Below, piece after piece: positions 7,151 to 8,398 of a stretch of DNA of 8,398 nt. Origin of the DNA: Chlorobiota bacterium (lineage in GTDB: Bacteria; Bacteroidota; Bacteroidia; Flavobacteriales; Flavobacteriaceae); the NCBI GenBank assembly GCA_013151975.1, contig JAADHG010000305.1:1-8398 (forward strand). The letters run 5' to 3'. The notes under the pieces are model-generated. The model was not told the origin of the DNA. It saw nothing but the letters and a program-made list of their open reading frames with translations, and made no database searches. Position 1 is the stretch's first letter, and each line of letters starts with the position of its first letter. Made by a program: the position numbers and the translations under genes.

Positions 7151-7190
7151 GTTTTATCAAAATGTTAATCTATAATTAATTAATCAAAAT

Positions 7191-8398
7191 ATGAAAAACA
7201 AATTACTTGAAAAGCTAATACTTCCAGTATTTTTACTTCTAGGAAGTATAATTTATGCACAATCAGTTACAGGTACTGTATCTGATGTATCGGGGGCATT
7301 GCCTGGAGTGAACGTTCTTATTAAAGGAACAACTACAGGAACTCAAACCGATTTTGATGGAAATTACACATTGGATAATGTCGCTTCCGATGCGGTAATA
7401 GTTTATAGCTTCTTAGGCTACAAAACACAGGAAATAACTGTAAACGGACAATCTGTAATTAATGTACTCATGGAAGAGGATACTTCACAATTAGATGAAG
7501 TTGTTGTTATTGGTTATGGTTCTGTACGTAAAAAAGATGCAACAGGGTCTGTAGAAACACTTAAAGCCAAAGATTTTAATAGAGGTGTAGTAACTTCTCC
7601 ACAGCAATTACTTCAAGGTAGAGTTGCAGGTGTTAATATTGTAGCGGCTAGTGGAGAACCTGGTGGAGCATCAAGTATTAGAATTCGGGGTGCTACATCA
7701 ATACGAGCTGGTAACAACCCATTGGTTGTTGTAGATGGTGTTCCTTTAGATAGTAGAAATACGAGTCCTGGAGGATCTGACGGAGGATTTGGGTCATCAA
7801 GTGCCACTAATCCTTTAGAATTTATTAATCCTGAGGACATTGCAAGCATAGATGTTTTAAAAGATGCATCGGCAACAGCAATTTATGGTTCTCGTGGTGC
7901 CAATGGTGTTATATTGGTTACTACAAAAAGAGGGCAAACAGGTAAGCCTAAGGTTACATTTTCTTCATCTGTTGGTTTTAGCGAAATTGCTAACACTATT
8001 GATGTTTTAAGTGGTGATGCTTATAGGGCTGCTCTTATATCAGAAGGTGGTGCTTTAGCCAATGATTTTGGAGATAGTGTAAATGCAATGGACGCTATAA
8101 CGCGAACAGGAGTAACACAAACATACAATGTTAGTTTTTCTGGAGGCAACGACAAACATGTATATAGGGCTTCTTTCGGGTCTTTAGAACAAGAAGGGAT
8201 TATTAAAACTAGTAACTTGAATAAATATACTGCAAGTTTTAATGATACCTACAAGACCATGGATGATAGGTTAAAAATAGATACTAAAGTAATTTATAAT
8301 TTTAATAGAACATCTAGAGCACTTATTACTGATAATGCAGGTTTTTTAGGAAGTTTAATAGGAACGGCATTAACTTGGAACCCTACACTTGCTTTACG
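7191..8398 (+). CDS. SusC-family TonB-dependent outer-membrane receptor, 3' end cut off by the window
   Basis: I translated this by hand: 402 full codons are open from the ATG at 7191 to the right edge. Residues 1-23 form a signal peptide ending YA before Q24. A carboxypeptidase-regulatory-like domain follows at about 25-95 (VTGTVSD, GVNVLIKGTTTGTQTDFDGNYTL, FLGYKTQEI), then the TonB-box-like LDEVVVIGYG at 101-110. The plug domain comes next, with LLQGRVAGVNI, SIRIRGATSI, PLVVVDGVP, IDVLKDASATAIYGSRGANGVILVTTKRG. The start of the beta-barrel is reached before the edge. SusC proteins are about 1000 residues, so well over half is missing. Its job is energised import of an oligosaccharide through the outer membrane with a SusD lipoprotein, expected next downstream. 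It is divergent from lacI and carries an operator 130 bp upstream like that of the GH65 operon. The substrate cannot be read from this part. Confidence 0.95.
   Translation, partial: MKNKLLEKLILPVFLLLGSIIYAQSVTGTVSDVSGALPGVNVLIKGTTTGTQTDFDGNYTLDNVASDAVIVYSFLGYKTQEITVNGQSVINVLMEEDTSQLDEVVVIGYGSVRKKDATGSVETLKAKDFNRGVVTSPQQLLQGRVAGVNIVAASGEPGGASSIRIRGATSIRAGNNPLVVVDGVPLDSRNTSPGGSDGGFGSSSATNPLEFINPEDIASIDVLKDASATAIYGSRGANGVILVTTKRGQTGKPKVTFSSSVGFSEIANTIDVLSGDAYRAALISEGGALANDFGDSVNAMDAITRTGVTQTYNVSFSGGNDKHVYRASFGSLEQEGIIKTSNLNKYTASFNDTYKTMDDRLKIDTKVIYNFNRTSRALITDNAGFLGSLIGTALTWNPTLAL

Larger units (their letters stand above)
6887..7190. other. Divergent intergenic control region between lacI and susC
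   Basis: This 304-bp AT-rich spacer holds no convincing gene on either strand. From left to right it contains a weak operator-like site (6917-6932), a weak minus-strand promoter candidate (6956-6963), a six-base inverted repeat GGAAAT/ATTTCC (7030-7046) that touches the main operator, the strong operator (7045-7060), a run of ten A (7103-7112), and a perfect 8-bp hairpin (7132-7150) in the presumed susC leader. I see no convincing TTG/TAnnTTTG promoter pair for susC; TTCGTTTG at 7092-7099 is the nearest -7-like match. Confidence 0.75.

Noticed and set aside
7175..7184. Palindrome ATTAATTAAT just before susC
   Set aside because: Low-complexity A/T sequence that is common in such leaders.
7613..7849. 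78-codon minus-strand frame
   Set aside because: It lies opposite the SusC plug domain, whose motifs are unmistakable on the plus strand.
1..8398. CRISPR arrays, tRNA or rRNA genes, insertion sequences
   Set aside because: No regularly spaced repeats, cloverleaf-like stretches, rRNA-like sequence or transposase motifs were seen on either strand.

Overview
The window looks like part of a carbohydrate utilisation locus from a low-GC member of the Bacteroidota, most likely a Flavobacteriaceae-type (possibly marine) organism. The reasons are a SusC-type TonB-dependent receptor with a carboxypeptidase-regulatory-like N-terminal domain, lipoprotein and signal peptides of flavobacterial style, AT-rich spacers, no clear Shine-Dalgarno sequences, and a LacI-family regulator with the 'GFSNW...VDQPG' C-terminal signature common in this phylum. 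The genus cannot be named from the sequence.

Layout. Five genes lie on the minus strand and one on the plus strand. Reading the minus strand from right to left: a LacI-family regulator (5861-6886), a secreted GH65 glycoside hydrolase (3666-5696), an SSS-family sodium/sugar symporter (2006-3655), a GH16 laminarinase-like lipoprotein (1205-1969), and an ABC-type sugar-binding lipoprotein that runs off the left edge (1-1182). The four genes after lacI are separated by only 10, 36 and 22 bp and look like one operon. On the plus strand a susC-like receptor starts at 7191, divergent from lacI, and runs off the right edge; a susD partner would be expected just beyond.

Regulation. Two closely related 16-bp CG-centred palindromes, ACGAAAACGTTTTCGT (5782-5797, perfect) and CCGAAATCGTTTTCGG (7045-7060, one mismatched pair), lie upstream of the GH65 operon and of susC. 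They agree at 13 of 16 positions and have the form expected of LacI-family operators, so the LacI protein encoded between them probably controls both units. A weaker match (6917-6932, 12 of 16) lies just upstream of lacI and could serve autoregulation.

How the genes may work together (inference): the SusC receptor brings an oligosaccharide across the outer membrane; GH16 cuts a beta-1,3(-1,4)-glucan-like chain; GH65 removes an alpha-linked glucose in the periplasm; and sugar crosses the inner membrane through the SSS symporter and/or an ABC importer. Two points stand out: the pairing of a beta-glucanase family (GH16) with an alpha-glucosidase family (GH65), and the presence of SusC, SSS and ABC-type uptake parts in one apparent regulon.
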